This document shows, one piece after another, positions 1 through 9,083 of a DNA stretch of 35,422 nt. The position numbers were made by a program, and so were the translations under genes. The stretch's first letter is position 1; every line of letters begins with the position of its first letter. Location of the stretch: positions 1 through 35,422 of the forward strand of contig CAIOGM010000020.1 in the NCBI GenBank assembly GCA_903857795.1, in the 5' to 3' direction. Origin of the DNA: an uncultured Geobacter sp. (GTDB taxonomy: Bacteria; Desulfobacterota; Desulfuromonadia; Geobacterales; CAIOGM01). Below the pieces are notes generated by a model. That model saw only the letters and a program-made list of their open reading frames with translations. It had not been told where the DNA came from and made no database searches.

Positions 1-2670
1 CGAAGCGTCGCATTCGGAACCGGAACCATCCTGGTTGAAGACCATGGCGCCGAAGCTGATCCGGTCCTTGAACTCATCGATCAGCCCGGTGGGAGGAGTG
101 GCGCGATAGACGTTGACCAGGAAGGAGCCCGCCAGGTTCGACAAGCCGGCCGCCCCGGCATCCATGAGAAATGACGGCACAATGGCGTTTACCCCAACCA
201 CCAGATTCTCCTGGGACGGGTCGACCACATCGAACGCATGCAACCCGTTACAATAATCATAGGTCTCGGTTTCGGCGCAGGTGGAATTCCAGGAACCGTT
301 TCTGTAACATTTGCCCAGGTACCCGGACGTGTTGCCATTCATCAGGGGGTGCGTAAGAGAGCTGGAACAGATGGCGTCACCCGCCAGCTTGTTGACGATC
401 TGTGAGGGATCATTGTTGTAGTAGGTAGACCAGATCCCCTCGCACTCCCCCTCCAGGGGGTTGAGGTTGGCCAGCTTGTGATCGCCGGTGAGCGCCCAGA
501 AGCAATCATGGATGATATGGTTCAAGACACTGGTCTTGGCTGTCGCGGTGCCGATGCAATCTTTGGTGATATTCTGCACCGAGCCGATACTGTGGGGATC
601 CACCCAGGCGGCCGCCGCGGCCAGGCAGTTGTCCCGAGGAAAGGTGGCGTCATAGATTTCGATCCTGGTCTGACCACCTTGCGTGCTCTGGGAGACATAG
701 TCCGGATCGTAATAGTACGGCCCTCGAATGGTAAAGGTGATGCCGGTCAAGCCGGGAATCGCCTTGACGAAGCGGCGGCCGAGACACCCCCGCGATTCGC
801 CCACCAGCAGATTGTTCGCACCGTCATACTTCCCACCGGTGAGGATCAATTTCTGAATATCGAGTTTCGATGCGGTAAGCCAATTGAGGAAATTGCCGGT
901 GGCGGCAAACTGGCTGACGGTCCGGTTGGGAGTGGTCCCGGTCATGGTCACACAGAGATAGGCGGAGCTGAAGGTACAGGCGGTCGGCACCGCTGTTACC
1001 GGAGTGAACTTGTTGCCCGTTGTGGTGTACTGGTACACCGTCGCCGTATCGAAGTAGCCGGGATAACTGGCGCTGTTGTTATAGGATTCATCGTAGCAGT
1101 AGGTTGACGGGGTGGTGTAGGTCAGGTCATACATGCTGGCCGAATTATCGAACATCAGGAGGAGATTGGGATTGACCGTCGACTGGATAAAGGGGGGCGT
1201 GACGCAGTAGTTGTACATGGAGACCACGTACATGGCAAAGGTTATATCAATAGTGTGATTAGCGCCGATGGAGGAGAAGGTGTAGCCGCTGACCACGCCC
1301 ACCGACGAACCGTCCACCTTCACATCGGTGATGTACGCCCCTTGAGCCGGCACAATGGTGAACGTCTTGTTCCCCCCCTCGGCGACGATGACCGACCCGG
1401 AAGGGGAGATGGAACCGTTGGCGCCTGACGTGGCGGCAATGGTGAAGATCCGCGCAAAGGTGACGCTCACGGTATGGTCCGACGTGATATTGTTCAGGGA
1501 GAGAGTTGAGACGGCGCCCTGGGTAACGCCGTCCAGCGTAACATCCAGGACCGTATAATTGGCAGCCGGCACCATGGTAAGCAGAAGGCCGCTGCCGGTA
1601 GGGACCGTGGAGACCCCGGCCGGCGTGATAGTGCCGCTGCCTCCCGCGATACTGGCCGTCACCGTATTGGTCGGCAACCGGCGGTAGGTGGCGGTAAGGG
1701 TATGAGGTGACATGTTCATGTTAAAGGTAATCGTAGTCACTATCCCTTTCGACTGGCCGTCAAGAAGAACATTTTCTATTGCATACCCCACATTCGGAGT
1801 AATCGTGAATGTGGCGGCGCCGCCACCGGCGTAATCACCGGTGCCCGGGGAGATGACCCCGCCCGTGGCCTGGGTCACGGTCACTGTTTGCGCATAGACG
1901 AGATACCCGAAGACGGCTGTCAAGGTATGGCCGGCACTTGCCATGGGAATCTGGACGGTTGCAACGGCCCCCTTGGAGACCCCATCCACCAGGACATCCC
2001 TGATATTTCGACCGCTGTCCGGAGTAATGGTAAATGACGGTGTGGCGCTGCCGTACCCGGTGAACGTACTCGGTGAGATGGTCCCCCCGGACGCCTGAGT
2101 GACGGTTACGGTGTAGGTCGGTATCAGGGAAAAAGTTGCGGACAAGGTATGATTGGCATACGCCATCGGTATCGTGATGGTAGATACCCCCCCCAAGATC
2201 GAGCCATCCAGCGTTACACTGGCTACCTGATACCCGGTATCGGGGGTGATGGTGAACGTCGGCGACGCATTGCCCAAATAGCTGCCGGTGCCGGGAGAGA
2301 TGGTGCCGTGTGACGATTGAGTCACGGTAACCGTTTTGCTCGGCACAATAAACGTAGCAGTAACAGCGTGGTCTGCCTTCATATTAATGGTAAGCGTTGT
2401 GACTACGCCCTGGGAGGTACCATCCAGAGTCACATCCTGAAGTACATACCCCACGTTTGCGGTAATAGTGCAGGTTACATCGGTATTGTTGGCATAAGAA
2501 GCCGCATCGGGTGAACGTGCGATCGTTCCGCCGCCGGACGGGCTTACAGTGGTCGTCAGTACCTGGTACTTTGTCGCCTCCGCCACCTGAACACCGAACA
2601 ACAGCACTCCGCTACACAAACAGACGAGCGTCACTACGTTTACCCAGAAGCAGGATGTTGTCCGTTTCAT
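1..2670 (-). CDS. PilY1-like type IV pilus/adhesin protein with six InlB-like repeats (C-terminus beyond the window)
   Basis: The frame is open for 890 codons from ATG 2670 to the left edge with no stop, so the C-terminus is missing. A good Shine-Dalgarno (GGAGGTG) precedes the ATG. Residues 1-32 form a signal peptide ending in VAEA. Residues about 35-480 hold six repeats of about 70 residues, each with a GTISPGTG-like turn, TFTITPD.GY, V.LDG.S.G.V and HT.TATF, as in divergent InlB B-repeats. Then comes MFDNSAS, a von Willebrand A MIDAS-like DxSxS at D508-S512, and NFLNWLTASKLD, a signature of PilY1/PilC proteins. The 410 residues after the repeats contain 14 cysteines. PilY1 proteins act at the outer membrane or pilus tip in pilus assembly and adhesion. 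The gene lies 35 bp downstream of a DsbC-like gene, probably in one operon. The C-terminal beta-propeller expected of PilY1 cannot be seen. Confidence 0.82.
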   Translation of the reverse strand, partial: MKRTTSCFWVNVVTLVCLCSGVLLFGVQVAEATKYQVLTTTVSPSGGGTIARSPDAASYANNTDVTCTITANVGYVLQDVTLDGTSQGVVTTLTINMKADHAVTATFIVPSKTVTVTQSSHGTISPGTGSYLGNASPTFTITPDTGYQVASVTLDGSILGGVSTITIPMAYANHTLSATFSLIPTYTVTVTQASGGTISPSTFTGYGSATPSFTITPDSGRNIRDVLVDGVSKGAVATVQIPMASAGHTLTAVFGYLVYAQTVTVTQATGGVISPGTGDYAGGGAATFTITPNVGYAIENVLLDGQSKGIVTTITFNMNMSPHTLTATYRRLPTNTVTASIAGGSGTITPAGVSTVPTGSGLLLTMVPAANYTVLDVTLDGVTQGAVSTLSLNNITSDHTVSVTFARIFTIAATSGANGSISPSGSVIVAEGGNKTFTIVPAQGAYITDVKVDGSSVGVVSGYTFSSIGANHTIDITFAMYVVSMYNYCVTPPFIQSTVNPNLLLMFDNSASMYDLTYTTPSTYCYDESYNNSASYPGYFDTATVYQYTTTGNKFTPVTAVPTACTFSSAYLCVTMTGTTPNRTVSQFAATGNFLNWLTASKLDIQKLILTGGKYDGANNLLVGESRGCLGRRFVKAIPGLTGITFTIRGPYYYDPDYVSQSTQGGQTRIEIYDATFPRDNCLAAAAAWVDPHSIGSVQNITKDCIGTATAKTSVLNHIIHDCFWALTGDHKLANLNPLEGECEGIWSTYYNNDPSQIVNKLAGDAICSSSLTHPLMNGNTSGYLGKCYRNGSWNSTCAETETYDYCNGLHAFDVVDPSQENLVVGVNAIVPSFLMDAGAAGLSNLAGSFLVNVYRATPPTGLIDEFKDRISFGAMVFNQDGSGSECDAS

Positions 2671-2705
2671 GTTGGCACCTCCGAAAAACTTTGTGCTCAG
2701 GGTGA

Positions 2706-3473
2706 TCATCGCGCAACACCGGTCAGGAGCTTTTGTATCGTCTCCGCATTCCGAAAACCGGAATGCAGGGTGCCGTCGGGGAGCAGCAGTGTAGGCGTTC
2801 CCTGGATCCCGAGACTTTCACCCAGACGGAGCGTCGCGTCAACCGACCCGCCTGGCTCCTGTTCACTCGCCGGCGGCAGCGTCCCACCGGCAAACGCCGC
2901 ATCAAGAAGTTCGAGAGAGTGTCGGGCGAGGATGACTCGTGACTTGTCGTACGCCTGCGGATGCATCTTCAGCGGAAACAGTTTGATGTAGATCACCACA
3001 TCGGAGTCGAGAGTCACCAGTTTCTTCAGTTCGTCATGCAACTGACGGCAATAAGGGCAGTCAGGGTCAGTAAAAACGAAGAGCCGCCGTTTCCCCTGGG
3101 GGTTTCCCATGATGATGGAATCAGTCAGGGGGATTGCCGTCGGTACATCTTTCTCCGCCCCCTGGGTCGTGGACGAGGGAGTTTCCCTGGTTTCAGCAAG
3201 AGGAAAGAGCGGTCCGGGGATGACGTACCTCTTGCCGAAATCCAGGAACGCAACCGCCGTGCGACCTTCCCGCTGCAGGCCGATCCGCCACAATCCCTTT
3301 ACCGGAGAGGGTGAGACCTCAGTGACAACGCCGACCTTCTTGAGCAGCTCCCCTGCCTCTTTGACCGTCAGAGTATGGCAGGCGGTGCAGTCGCCGCCAG
3401 GACAGCCGACCGCGCCATACCCGGGTAGCACCAGAGCAGAGAGCAGCAGGAACACGATCAGGACTGTTTTCAT
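2706..3473 (-). CDS. DsbC-like periplasmic thioredoxin-fold protein with a CxxCH heme c motif
   Basis: 255 residues. Residues 1-20 are a signal peptide. A CTACH motif (C29-H33) follows, which is a canonical covalent heme c attachment site, with one more Cys at 24. The C-terminal half is a DsbC/DsbG-type thioredoxin domain: FTDPDCPYC with the active pair C139/C142 and a cis-proline at T226-P227. The middle (about 35-90) resembles the small N-terminal domain of DsbC. DsbC proteins isomerise disulfides in the periplasm; a fused heme motif is less usual and could link thiol chemistry to electron transfer (inference). SD GGGAGA lies about 7 bases before the ATG. The next gene encodes a Cys-rich PilY1-like protein, a plausible folding client. 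Heme attachment itself cannot be judged from sequence. Confidence 0.8.
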   Translation of the reverse strand: MKTVLIVFLLLSALVLPGYGAVGCPGGDCTACHTLTVKEAGELLKKVGVVTEVSPSPVKGLWRIGLQREGRTAVAFLDFGKRYVIPGPLFPLAETRETPSSTTQGAEKDVPTAIPLTDSIIMGNPQGKRRLFVFTDPDCPYCRQLHDELKKLVTLDSDVVIYIKLFPLKMHPQAYDKSRVILARHSLELLDAAFAGGTLPPASEQEPGGSVDATLRLGESLGIQGTPTLLLPDGTLHSGFRNAETIQKLLTGVAR

Positions 3474-3977
3474 GGAGCGTCTCCCGCAACAGCGTCATAC
3501 TTACCATCAATGGACAGCAAGTTCAGTGCCGAAAACAGCGGCAGTCGAAATAACCTGGGAACGTATTTGAAATCAGGGTGGCATAGTTCCACTTTGTCAC
3601 ACGTTGCCTCCATGCCAAATTCGCCCCCATCCCAACCTTCCCCCGCTGGGGGGTAGAATCTGCGAGTTCCCCATAGTGTCGCTTCCCGTAACCCCTCCTG
3701 TCCTCCCCTTAACCCAAGGGGAGGGACATGCTAAGGGAATATAGCATACAATGGTCCCCCCTCTTGAGACAAGAGGACCCACAGGGCCTGAAGGGGACAG
3801 GGGGAGTTATGAAAACGGTGATGCAACTGACCTGAGTGGTTACAATGGCTTTTTGATTACGCAGTTGAGGCAGGAGGAGTCAGGCGACTCCCCGTATTTT
3901 CGCGCCGATACTTCCACTACCGCACAAGTGAACCGCAAATTGTGCACAGCCGCCTCGTCACTGTCTCAAGTGGCGGC
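3474..3977. other. Intergenic region without a convincing gene
   Basis: About 500 bases between the dsbC-like start and the yhaN-like stop. Short open frames here are rich in Pro, Gly, Trp and Ser and look like translated repeats, not proteins. The part from 3620 to 3780 is a mosaic of hairpins (separate entry). A further hairpin GGAGTC-AGGC-GACTCC lies at 3876-3891. I could not settle on a promoter for the dsbC-like gene. Confidence 0.6.
3620..3780. repeat. Mosaic of intergenic inverted repeats, likely a dispersed repeat family
   Basis: Three hairpins lie close together: CCCCC-GCT-GGGGG at 3640-3652; a 9-bp stem around CTCCCCTT/AAGGGGAG at 3702-3724 with loop AACCC; and CTCTTG-AGA-CAAGAG at 3761-3775 with bulged GGTCC/GGACC flanks. 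The C-run/G-run style and the PPSGGRLGWG-like false translations resemble dispersed intergenic repeats common in high-GC proteobacteria. Other copies elsewhere in the genome are expected but cannot be checked here. One hairpin could also end transcription. Confidence 0.5.
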
Positions 3978-6900
3978 CTAAAGGAGGTCACGCGCTTCGA
4001 GCTCGTGCACGAACACCATCTCCGGCAGCCCCAGCTCCCCCGCCTGCCTGACGATCTCCCGATGATGGGTGAAGAGGATCACCTGGTTCTGCTCGGCCAA
4101 CCGGGCCAGGCTCCCGAGGGTCGCCCTGGAGCGGTCGTCGTCGAAGTTGATCAGCAGGTCGTCGGCGATGAACGGCATGGGAGGGTGGCTCTGCAGCCGC
4201 CACTCTATGGTCGCCAGCCTGAGCGCCAGGTAGAGTTGGTCCCGGGTCCCGGAGCTCATCGCCTCCACCCCCTTGAAGCTCCCCCCGGCGGTGACGCCCA
4301 CCAGCACCGGTCGGCCGGCGTCGTCCAGGTCGGTACGCAGCCCCACCAGGGCGCCGAGGGTCAGTTCACAGAAGTAGCGGGACGCTATCTTTAAGACCGG
4401 ATCCTGATGCTCCCTCCGGTACTGCTCGATCTCGCGCCTGAGGAGCTGCCCTGCCAGGCGAAGGCGGAGATAGCGTTCCGCCAGCCGCCTAATCGTCGCC
4501 AGTTCGGCCTCGGCATTCTCGGCCAGTTCGGCGGCCCTGGCGCTGCCGTCCATCCGCTCCAGCTCGGTACGGGCCGCCCCTTTCCGTTCGGCAAGGAGCC
4601 GAAGCTGCGGATCGGTCTCCTCATTGAGAGTCCGCTCCAGGGAACCGACTCTTCCGGGGAGGGTATCGGGATCGGTCTCCCGCGCCAGCTCTTCGATCCG
4701 GTCGAGGGCAACCCCTTCGGCGATGACCGCCAGGGACTCCTCCACCTTCTCCAGATCCCCCCGCAGCAGCAGGTAGCCGGCAAACCGCTCTCCCATCTCC
4801 TGGAGCCGCTCCCTGTCGGGAGTGCCGCAGAGCGTCATCAGGGAGTCACACGCGACGAGTGACTCCCGAAGGGCTCTCCCGGCCGAACCGGCCTCATCTT
4901 CCGCCGCGTCGAACTCCTTCATGAGCGAGGCGAGCACCGAGGCGGCATTCTTGGCCACCGTCAGCATCCCCTGCAGCTTGACCACCGACTGCTCCGCCGG
5001 GAGTCCCGCCAGCTCCGGGGCGACCGACGACACCAGGGCCAAGGCATCCCGCTCAAAGTCACCGGCATGGAGATCGATGGCGTCGATTCGTTCCTGAAAG
5101 CCCGTGGCGGCGTCGCGCCGGTTGAACGCGGCGGCCAGACGCTCCAGCAGTTCCGCCATCTCGTTCGGTGCGGCTTCCTGGAGCATCCCCGGCGCCTGCA
5201 GGGCGCAGCGCCACTCTTCACGCCACCCCTCCAGCCGCGCCCCCCCCTCGGTGACCTCTCTCCGGGCGGCTGCGGCATCGTCGGTAAGCCGTTTGAGCTC
5301 CCCGGTCAGCTTCTCCCGCCGGCGGTTACTCTCCTGAAGCTCACCGAGGAGCGCTTCCGCCGCGGCAAGGAGCGCTCCCACTCCGTCGCCCGAGATCTCG
5401 ACCCTCCTCCCCACCGCGGTCAGCTCATCCCGCAGCTGCGTCCGGAGGGACTCTCTCCGGATCATCAGCGGTCCGCTCTCTCCTTCCCGCCGGGAGATCT
5501 CTTCAGCCTGCCGCCTGACCTCCAGGGCGCGGTCGAGCCAGCCACGCATCTCACGGGGGGTAAGGGGGGTGATGGAACAGGGACGCCAGGCGGCGCACCA
5601 CTGGGACTCCAGCTCCTGGCCGCGACAGAGCAGGTCAGCCACCACATTTTCCGTCCGGCCGATCTGCTCTTCCAGCTTTTCCGCCAGGCCGCGGCAGGCG
5701 GCGTAGGTGTGGACCCGTTCCGCTTCCCCCCTCAGCCGGTCCGAGATCTCATCGGAGCTCCGGACACTCTCCTCGTACAGCTCGGGGAGCTCCCGGCCGC
5801 CGCCGTAGAGGAGACACTCTTGGGCGACCTCCTCACCGGCAAGCCATGCCCGGCGGATCAGCCGCCATCCCTCCTCCCGCCTCCCCCGGCTCTGCCTCAA
5901 CTCCGCTTCGGTGGGGATGGCGCCGGTGAACTCCATTGCCTTCAGTTCGCTCTTCACCTGATCCAGCTCCAGCCGCCAGCCGCCGATGCTCTCCCGTGCT
6001 TCACGCAGCTGCCGCTCCTGTTCGGTAAACCGGTCGGCAAAACAGTTGATCGTCTCGTGACTCGGCAGCGCCAGGGCCAGGAGCGCCCCGCGCCCCCCCT
6101 GCCAGAGGCCGAGGCGCACCGTCGCCCCTTCCAGGGAGAGGTTCAGAGTCCGGAGCTCGGCGTGAAGCCTCAGGAGGAGCTCGTCCAGCTCTCCGGCCTT
6201 GCGCGCCACGGCCACCGCGGCCCATAGCCCGGCGCTCTCCACTGCCTGTGGAAGAGCCGCCAACTCCCCGGCGCAGTTCCCGGCCGCGGTCTCCAGGAGG
6301 GCCGCCTGTTTTTCCCCGCCTCGCAGCGCCTCGCTGAGGGTGGTGTGGCGGTCTGCCAGCTTCCGGATCTGCTGCCGCCGGGCCAGGAGCGGTTTCAGGC
6401 CGTCCATGCCGGAGAGATCGCTCTCGGGGGCCGCCAGCCGGAGGAGCCCTTCGGCCTCGGTGCGGCTCTTAAGCTGCTGCTCCAGGAGACGGGGTCGGTC
6501 CCCCTTGGCCTGACGGTACGCACCGAGACGTTGGTGCAGGGAGGTGATGCTTTCCTCCTGCTCCAGGAGCTCCCTGCGGGGGTCGAGCTCCCGGAGCTTC
6601 AGATGGAGCCGCTCCTTTCTCCCCTCCGCCTCGTTCAACCGGGCCGTGGCCTGTTCCCGGCCGGTGACGACTTCCCGGATCCGTCCGGGAAGGTCATGGG
6701 GAAACCGTGACATCCCTTCCAGGAGAGCCAGCTCTGTCAGGATCGCCCGACGCCGGGCAAGCGGCGCCATGGCCCGTTGCAGCCGCTTCAGCCGCTCCAG
6801 CTCCACCCCCTGCTCCTGTCTGGCCGCTTCCAGCCTGACGAGCTCTTCCCCCGCACTCTCGAATCTCTTTCGCTGCTGCTCCCACTCACTGCCGGCAAGG

Positions 6901-7499
6901 GAGCTGCTCCGGATCTCCTTCACCAACTCCTGATGCCGCTTTATCGCCTGGTTCAGCGCGGGCTTGCTCCCTCCCCCCTTGTAGAGTTCAGCGCACTCCC
7001 GGTCCAACTCCCCGATGATCCCGTGCAGGGACGAGAGTCCGGCGCCGGCGGCAAAGAGCGCCTGCCCCACATCCCCCTTCTGATCAAGGATATCCTTCCC
7101 GCCGCTGACCAGGGTCGCCTGGTCGAGCCCATAGAGGGTCTCGAAGAACTGCTGCTCCATCCCCTGGAGAAAGGAGGCGAGCAGGCCGGGCGCCAGCAGC
7201 TCCATCTGCTTGTCCAGCAGGTCGCCGACCCTCTTCTTGCGGCGCCAGAACTCCAGCGTCTCCCCTTGCGCCGATTCGAGGCAGGCGCCCACCAGCATCT
7301 GGTCGTAGCCGTAGAGGAAGCTGTCCGGGCAACGCTCGGGCATCCCGAACAGCAGTGCCTTGAGCGCCCGGAGAGCGGTGCTCTTGCCGGCCTCATTCCG
7401 GCCATAGATGATATGGAGCCCCGGCTTTACGGATGAGAAATTGATGGTCTCGTCGGTAAAGTGGCCGAAGGCCTTGATACTCAGACGCTTGACTCTCAT
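3978..7499 (-). CDS. YhaN-like AAA/SMC-type ATPase (SbcC-related)
   Basis: 1173 residues from ATG 7499. An upstream in-frame start at 7568 was rejected because ATG 7499 overlaps the yhaO-like stop (ATGA), follows a GGGGGTG SD, and MRVKRLSIKAFGHF is the usual opening of this family. Walker A is GRNEAGKS (33-40). The centre is a very long coiled coil rich in Glu, Arg, Leu and Ala. Near the C-terminus are the ABC signature-like SSGTRDQLYLALR, Walker B PFIADDLLINFDD (about 1107-1118) and an H-loop in LFTHHREIV. The family resembles SbcC and Rad50: an ATPase that works with a metallophosphoesterase nuclease on DNA ends or hairpins. The partner is the gene just upstream. Cytoplasmic, no membrane segment. 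Confidence 0.9.
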   Translation of the reverse strand: MRVKRLSIKAFGHFTDETINFSSVKPGLHIIYGRNEAGKSTALRALKALLFGMPERCPDSFLYGYDQMLVGACLESAQGETLEFWRRKKRVGDLLDKQMELLAPGLLASFLQGMEQQFFETLYGLDQATLVSGGKDILDQKGDVGQALFAAGAGLSSLHGIIGELDRECAELYKGGGSKPALNQAIKRHQELVKEIRSSSLAGSEWEQQRKRFESAGEELVRLEAARQEQGVELERLKRLQRAMAPLARRRAILTELALLEGMSRFPHDLPGRIREVVTGREQATARLNEAEGRKERLHLKLRELDPRRELLEQEESITSLHQRLGAYRQAKGDRPRLLEQQLKSRTEAEGLLRLAAPESDLSGMDGLKPLLARRQQIRKLADRHTTLSEALRGGEKQAALLETAAGNCAGELAALPQAVESAGLWAAVAVARKAGELDELLLRLHAELRTLNLSLEGATVRLGLWQGGRGALLALALPSHETINCFADRFTEQERQLREARESIGGWRLELDQVKSELKAMEFTGAIPTEAELRQSRGRREEGWRLIRRAWLAGEEVAQECLLYGGGRELPELYEESVRSSDEISDRLRGEAERVHTYAACRGLAEKLEEQIGRTENVVADLLCRGQELESQWCAAWRPCSITPLTPREMRGWLDRALEVRRQAEEISRREGESGPLMIRRESLRTQLRDELTAVGRRVEISGDGVGALLAAAEALLGELQESNRRREKLTGELKRLTDDAAAARREVTEGGARLEGWREEWRCALQAPGMLQEAAPNEMAELLERLAAAFNRRDAATGFQERIDAIDLHAGDFERDALALVSSVAPELAGLPAEQSVVKLQGMLTVAKNAASVLASLMKEFDAAEDEAGSAGRALRESLVACDSLMTLCGTPDRERLQEMGERFAGYLLLRGDLEKVEESLAVIAEGVALDRIEELARETDPDTLPGRVGSLERTLNEETDPQLRLLAERKGAARTELERMDGSARAAELAENAEAELATIRRLAERYLRLRLAGQLLRREIEQYRREHQDPVLKIASRYFCELTLGALVGLRTDLDDAGRPVLVGVTAGGSFKGVEAMSSGTRDQLYLALRLATIEWRLQSHPPMPFIADDLLINFDDDRSRATLGSLARLAEQNQVILFTHHREIVRQAGELGLPEMVFVHELEARDLL

Positions 7500-8761
7500 C
7501 GTGCACCCCCTGCGTGGAGCAGCCGGGCGGTGAGGAGTTCCCGCACATCGTCGCAGATCTCCCCCCACTGCCGCTCATCATCGGGCAGAAACGGGTCATC
7601 TCCCCCCTTGAGCTCCGCCGGGAGTTTGGCCAGGAAGCCGCCGATCTCGGGATCCATCTGGGCAAGACGCTCCGCCCCCCCCTGCAGGGTGGCGACCATC
7701 CTGAGGATGCCGCCGATGGGGCTGTCGTCGGTCATGAGATGATCCGTCTCCAGGCTCTCGCCGGTCCGAAACTTCACCTTTTCGATCCAGAGTCCGGCGC
7801 CGCCCAGGGCCGCGGCCATCCCGTTGATCTCACCGATCCACTTCTCCGGCTCCCGTTGGAGCTCGCGGTGAACAGCGCTCTTCCCCACCAGCTCGATCCG
7901 GGCGATCACCGGCCTCCCGTCGCCGCTCTTCAGGGCCGACTGGAGCCCCTTCTGGAGCGGAGCATACAGCTCTTCCAGAGTGGCGACGCCGGTGATGTCG
8001 ATCCTGCAGAGGCACCAGCGGAGGACGTCCAGATCGCGATGCTCTGCGGTCGTCACCTCCCCCTCCGCCACCGTCACCAGGGTCCCCCCCTTGGCCCCCT
8101 GCTCCCGGATGTGCCGCCCCTGGATGGTGCCGGGGAAGAGAATCCAGGGGTCGGTGAGTACGACCTCGCGCTGGTGCACATGCCCCAGCGCCCAGTACTT
8201 ATACCCCTTGGAGCGGAGGTCATCGACGGTGCCGGGGGCGTACGGCTCATGCCCTTCTCTGCCGGTGAGAGCCGTGTGGAGGAGGCCGATGTTGAAACAG
8301 CCGGGAATAGCCTGGGGGTAGGAGGAGCTCAGGTTGTCGGTGACGGCGCGGCTGGCAAACCCCTGACCGTGGATGGCGACATTGAGCTCTTTCAGGTGAT
8401 AGGTTTCCGGACGCCGTGTGGAGAGGAGCTTGACGTTATCGGGAGGACGGAGGCTCTTGGTGATCTGGCTGGCGGCATCGTGGTTGCCGGAGATGGCGAT
8501 GACCGGTATCCCCTTCTCCTTCAGACGGGCCATCTGGCGGTTGAAAAAAAGGCCGGTGTTGAAGTCGCGCCAGTCGCCGTCATACAGATCACCGGCGAGC
8601 AGGATAAAAGAGACCTCTTCATGGATGGCAAGAGAGACCAGATTCTCCAAGGCCCTCCTGGCCGCCCCACGGATCTGCTCCAGGGGCGCCTCGGGGGAGA
8701 GTTCCAGCCCCTTGAGCGGGCTGTCCAGATGGAGATCGGCTGCGTGCAGGAAACGGAACAT
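7496..8761 (-). CDS. YhaO-like DNA repair metallophosphoesterase (SbcD-related)
   Basis: 421 residues from ATG 8761. An in-frame GTG at 8773 exists, but its codons form the SD (GGGAGG) of ATG 8761, and MFRFLHAADLHLDSP is the normal start of YhaO. All metallophosphoesterase motifs are present: D9-x-H11, GDLYD with D58, GNHD (92-95), H162 and GHVH (H194, H196). These bind two metal ions in Mre11/SbcD nucleases. The C-terminal third is a family-specific domain that probably docks on the ATPase. The stop overlaps the start of the yhaN-like ATPase by 4 bp, so translation is coupled and a nuclease-ATPase complex is likely. Confidence 0.9.
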   Translation of the reverse strand: MFRFLHAADLHLDSPLKGLELSPEAPLEQIRGAARRALENLVSLAIHEEVSFILLAGDLYDGDWRDFNTGLFFNRQMARLKEKGIPVIAISGNHDAASQITKSLRPPDNVKLLSTRRPETYHLKELNVAIHGQGFASRAVTDNLSSSYPQAIPGCFNIGLLHTALTGREGHEPYAPGTVDDLRSKGYKYWALGHVHQREVVLTDPWILFPGTIQGRHIREQGAKGGTLVTVAEGEVTTAEHRDLDVLRWCLCRIDITGVATLEELYAPLQKGLQSALKSGDGRPVIARIELVGKSAVHRELQREPEKWIGEINGMAAALGGAGLWIEKVKFRTGESLETDHLMTDDSPIGGILRMVATLQGGAERLAQMDPEIGGFLAKLPAELKGGDDPFLPDDERQWGEICDDVRELLTARLLHAGGAR

Positions 8762-8828
8762 GGACCCTCCCACGGGATGCTCTCCGGCAATGACGAAAGA
8801 GCGTCACCGGCAGATGATGAGACTCCGC

Positions 8829-8857
8829 ATCATACTCCTGACCCGAATGAAACCCAA
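8829..8857 (-). promoter_or_regulatory. Candidate sigma70 promoter for yhaO-yhaN
   Basis: On the minus strand TTGGGT (8857-8852), a 17-base spacer and TATGAT (8834-8829). The -10 matches 5 of 6 and the -35 only TTG. The start would be near 8822, giving a leader of about 60 bases. Confidence 0.4.
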
Positions 8858-9013
8858 GCAGCTTCTCTTCCCCGGTCACCAACCCTTAATCCCTTCAGGC
8901 CCGCAGTTGGGGTCCTCCCGTCAAGGGAGAGAAAGTTGCCGTGAGTACTTTTGAGCTGTCGTGCTGAATAATATTGATAATGTATAATTGTAATATATTT
9001 CGTTATTCTGGAG

Positions 9014-9042
9014 TTGCAATCGAATGTGCATTCCAGTATGAT
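9014..9042 (+). promoter_or_regulatory. Candidate sigma70 promoter for the NERD-like gene
   Basis: TTGCAA (9014-9019), a 17-base spacer, and TATGAT (9037-9042), 5 of 6 at the -10. The start is expected near 9049, 35 bases before the ATG. Confidence 0.5.
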
Positions 9043-9083
9043 GGCGGAAAAGTTATTTTGAATTTAACCCAGGGACTCTTTGC

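Larger units (their letters stand above)
8762..9083. other. Divergent intergenic region between yhaO and the NERD gene
   Basis: 322 bases. It contains one promoter candidate for each direction. The left part is GC-rich and includes CCCTTAATCCC and CCTCCCGTCAAGGGAG stretches similar in style to the hairpin mosaic at 3620-3780. The right part (8960-9010) is sharply AT-rich. No further gene is seen. Confidence 0.5.

Noticed and set aside
478-1107. Plus-strand open frame opposite the PilY1-like gene
   Set aside because: The minus strand holds a continuous 890-codon frame with signal peptide, repeats and vWA motif.
3751-3981. Plus-strand frame of 76 codons
   Set aside because: Begins in the hairpin mosaic, no SD, no similarity recognised.
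5067-6227. Plus-strand open frame opposite the YhaN-like gene
   Set aside because: Low-complexity Pro/Gln/Leu-rich translation, no motif; shadow of the coiled-coil coding strand.
7514-8944. Plus-strand open frame opposite the YhaO-like gene
   Set aside because: Antisense to clear metallophosphoesterase motifs; no SD and no domain.
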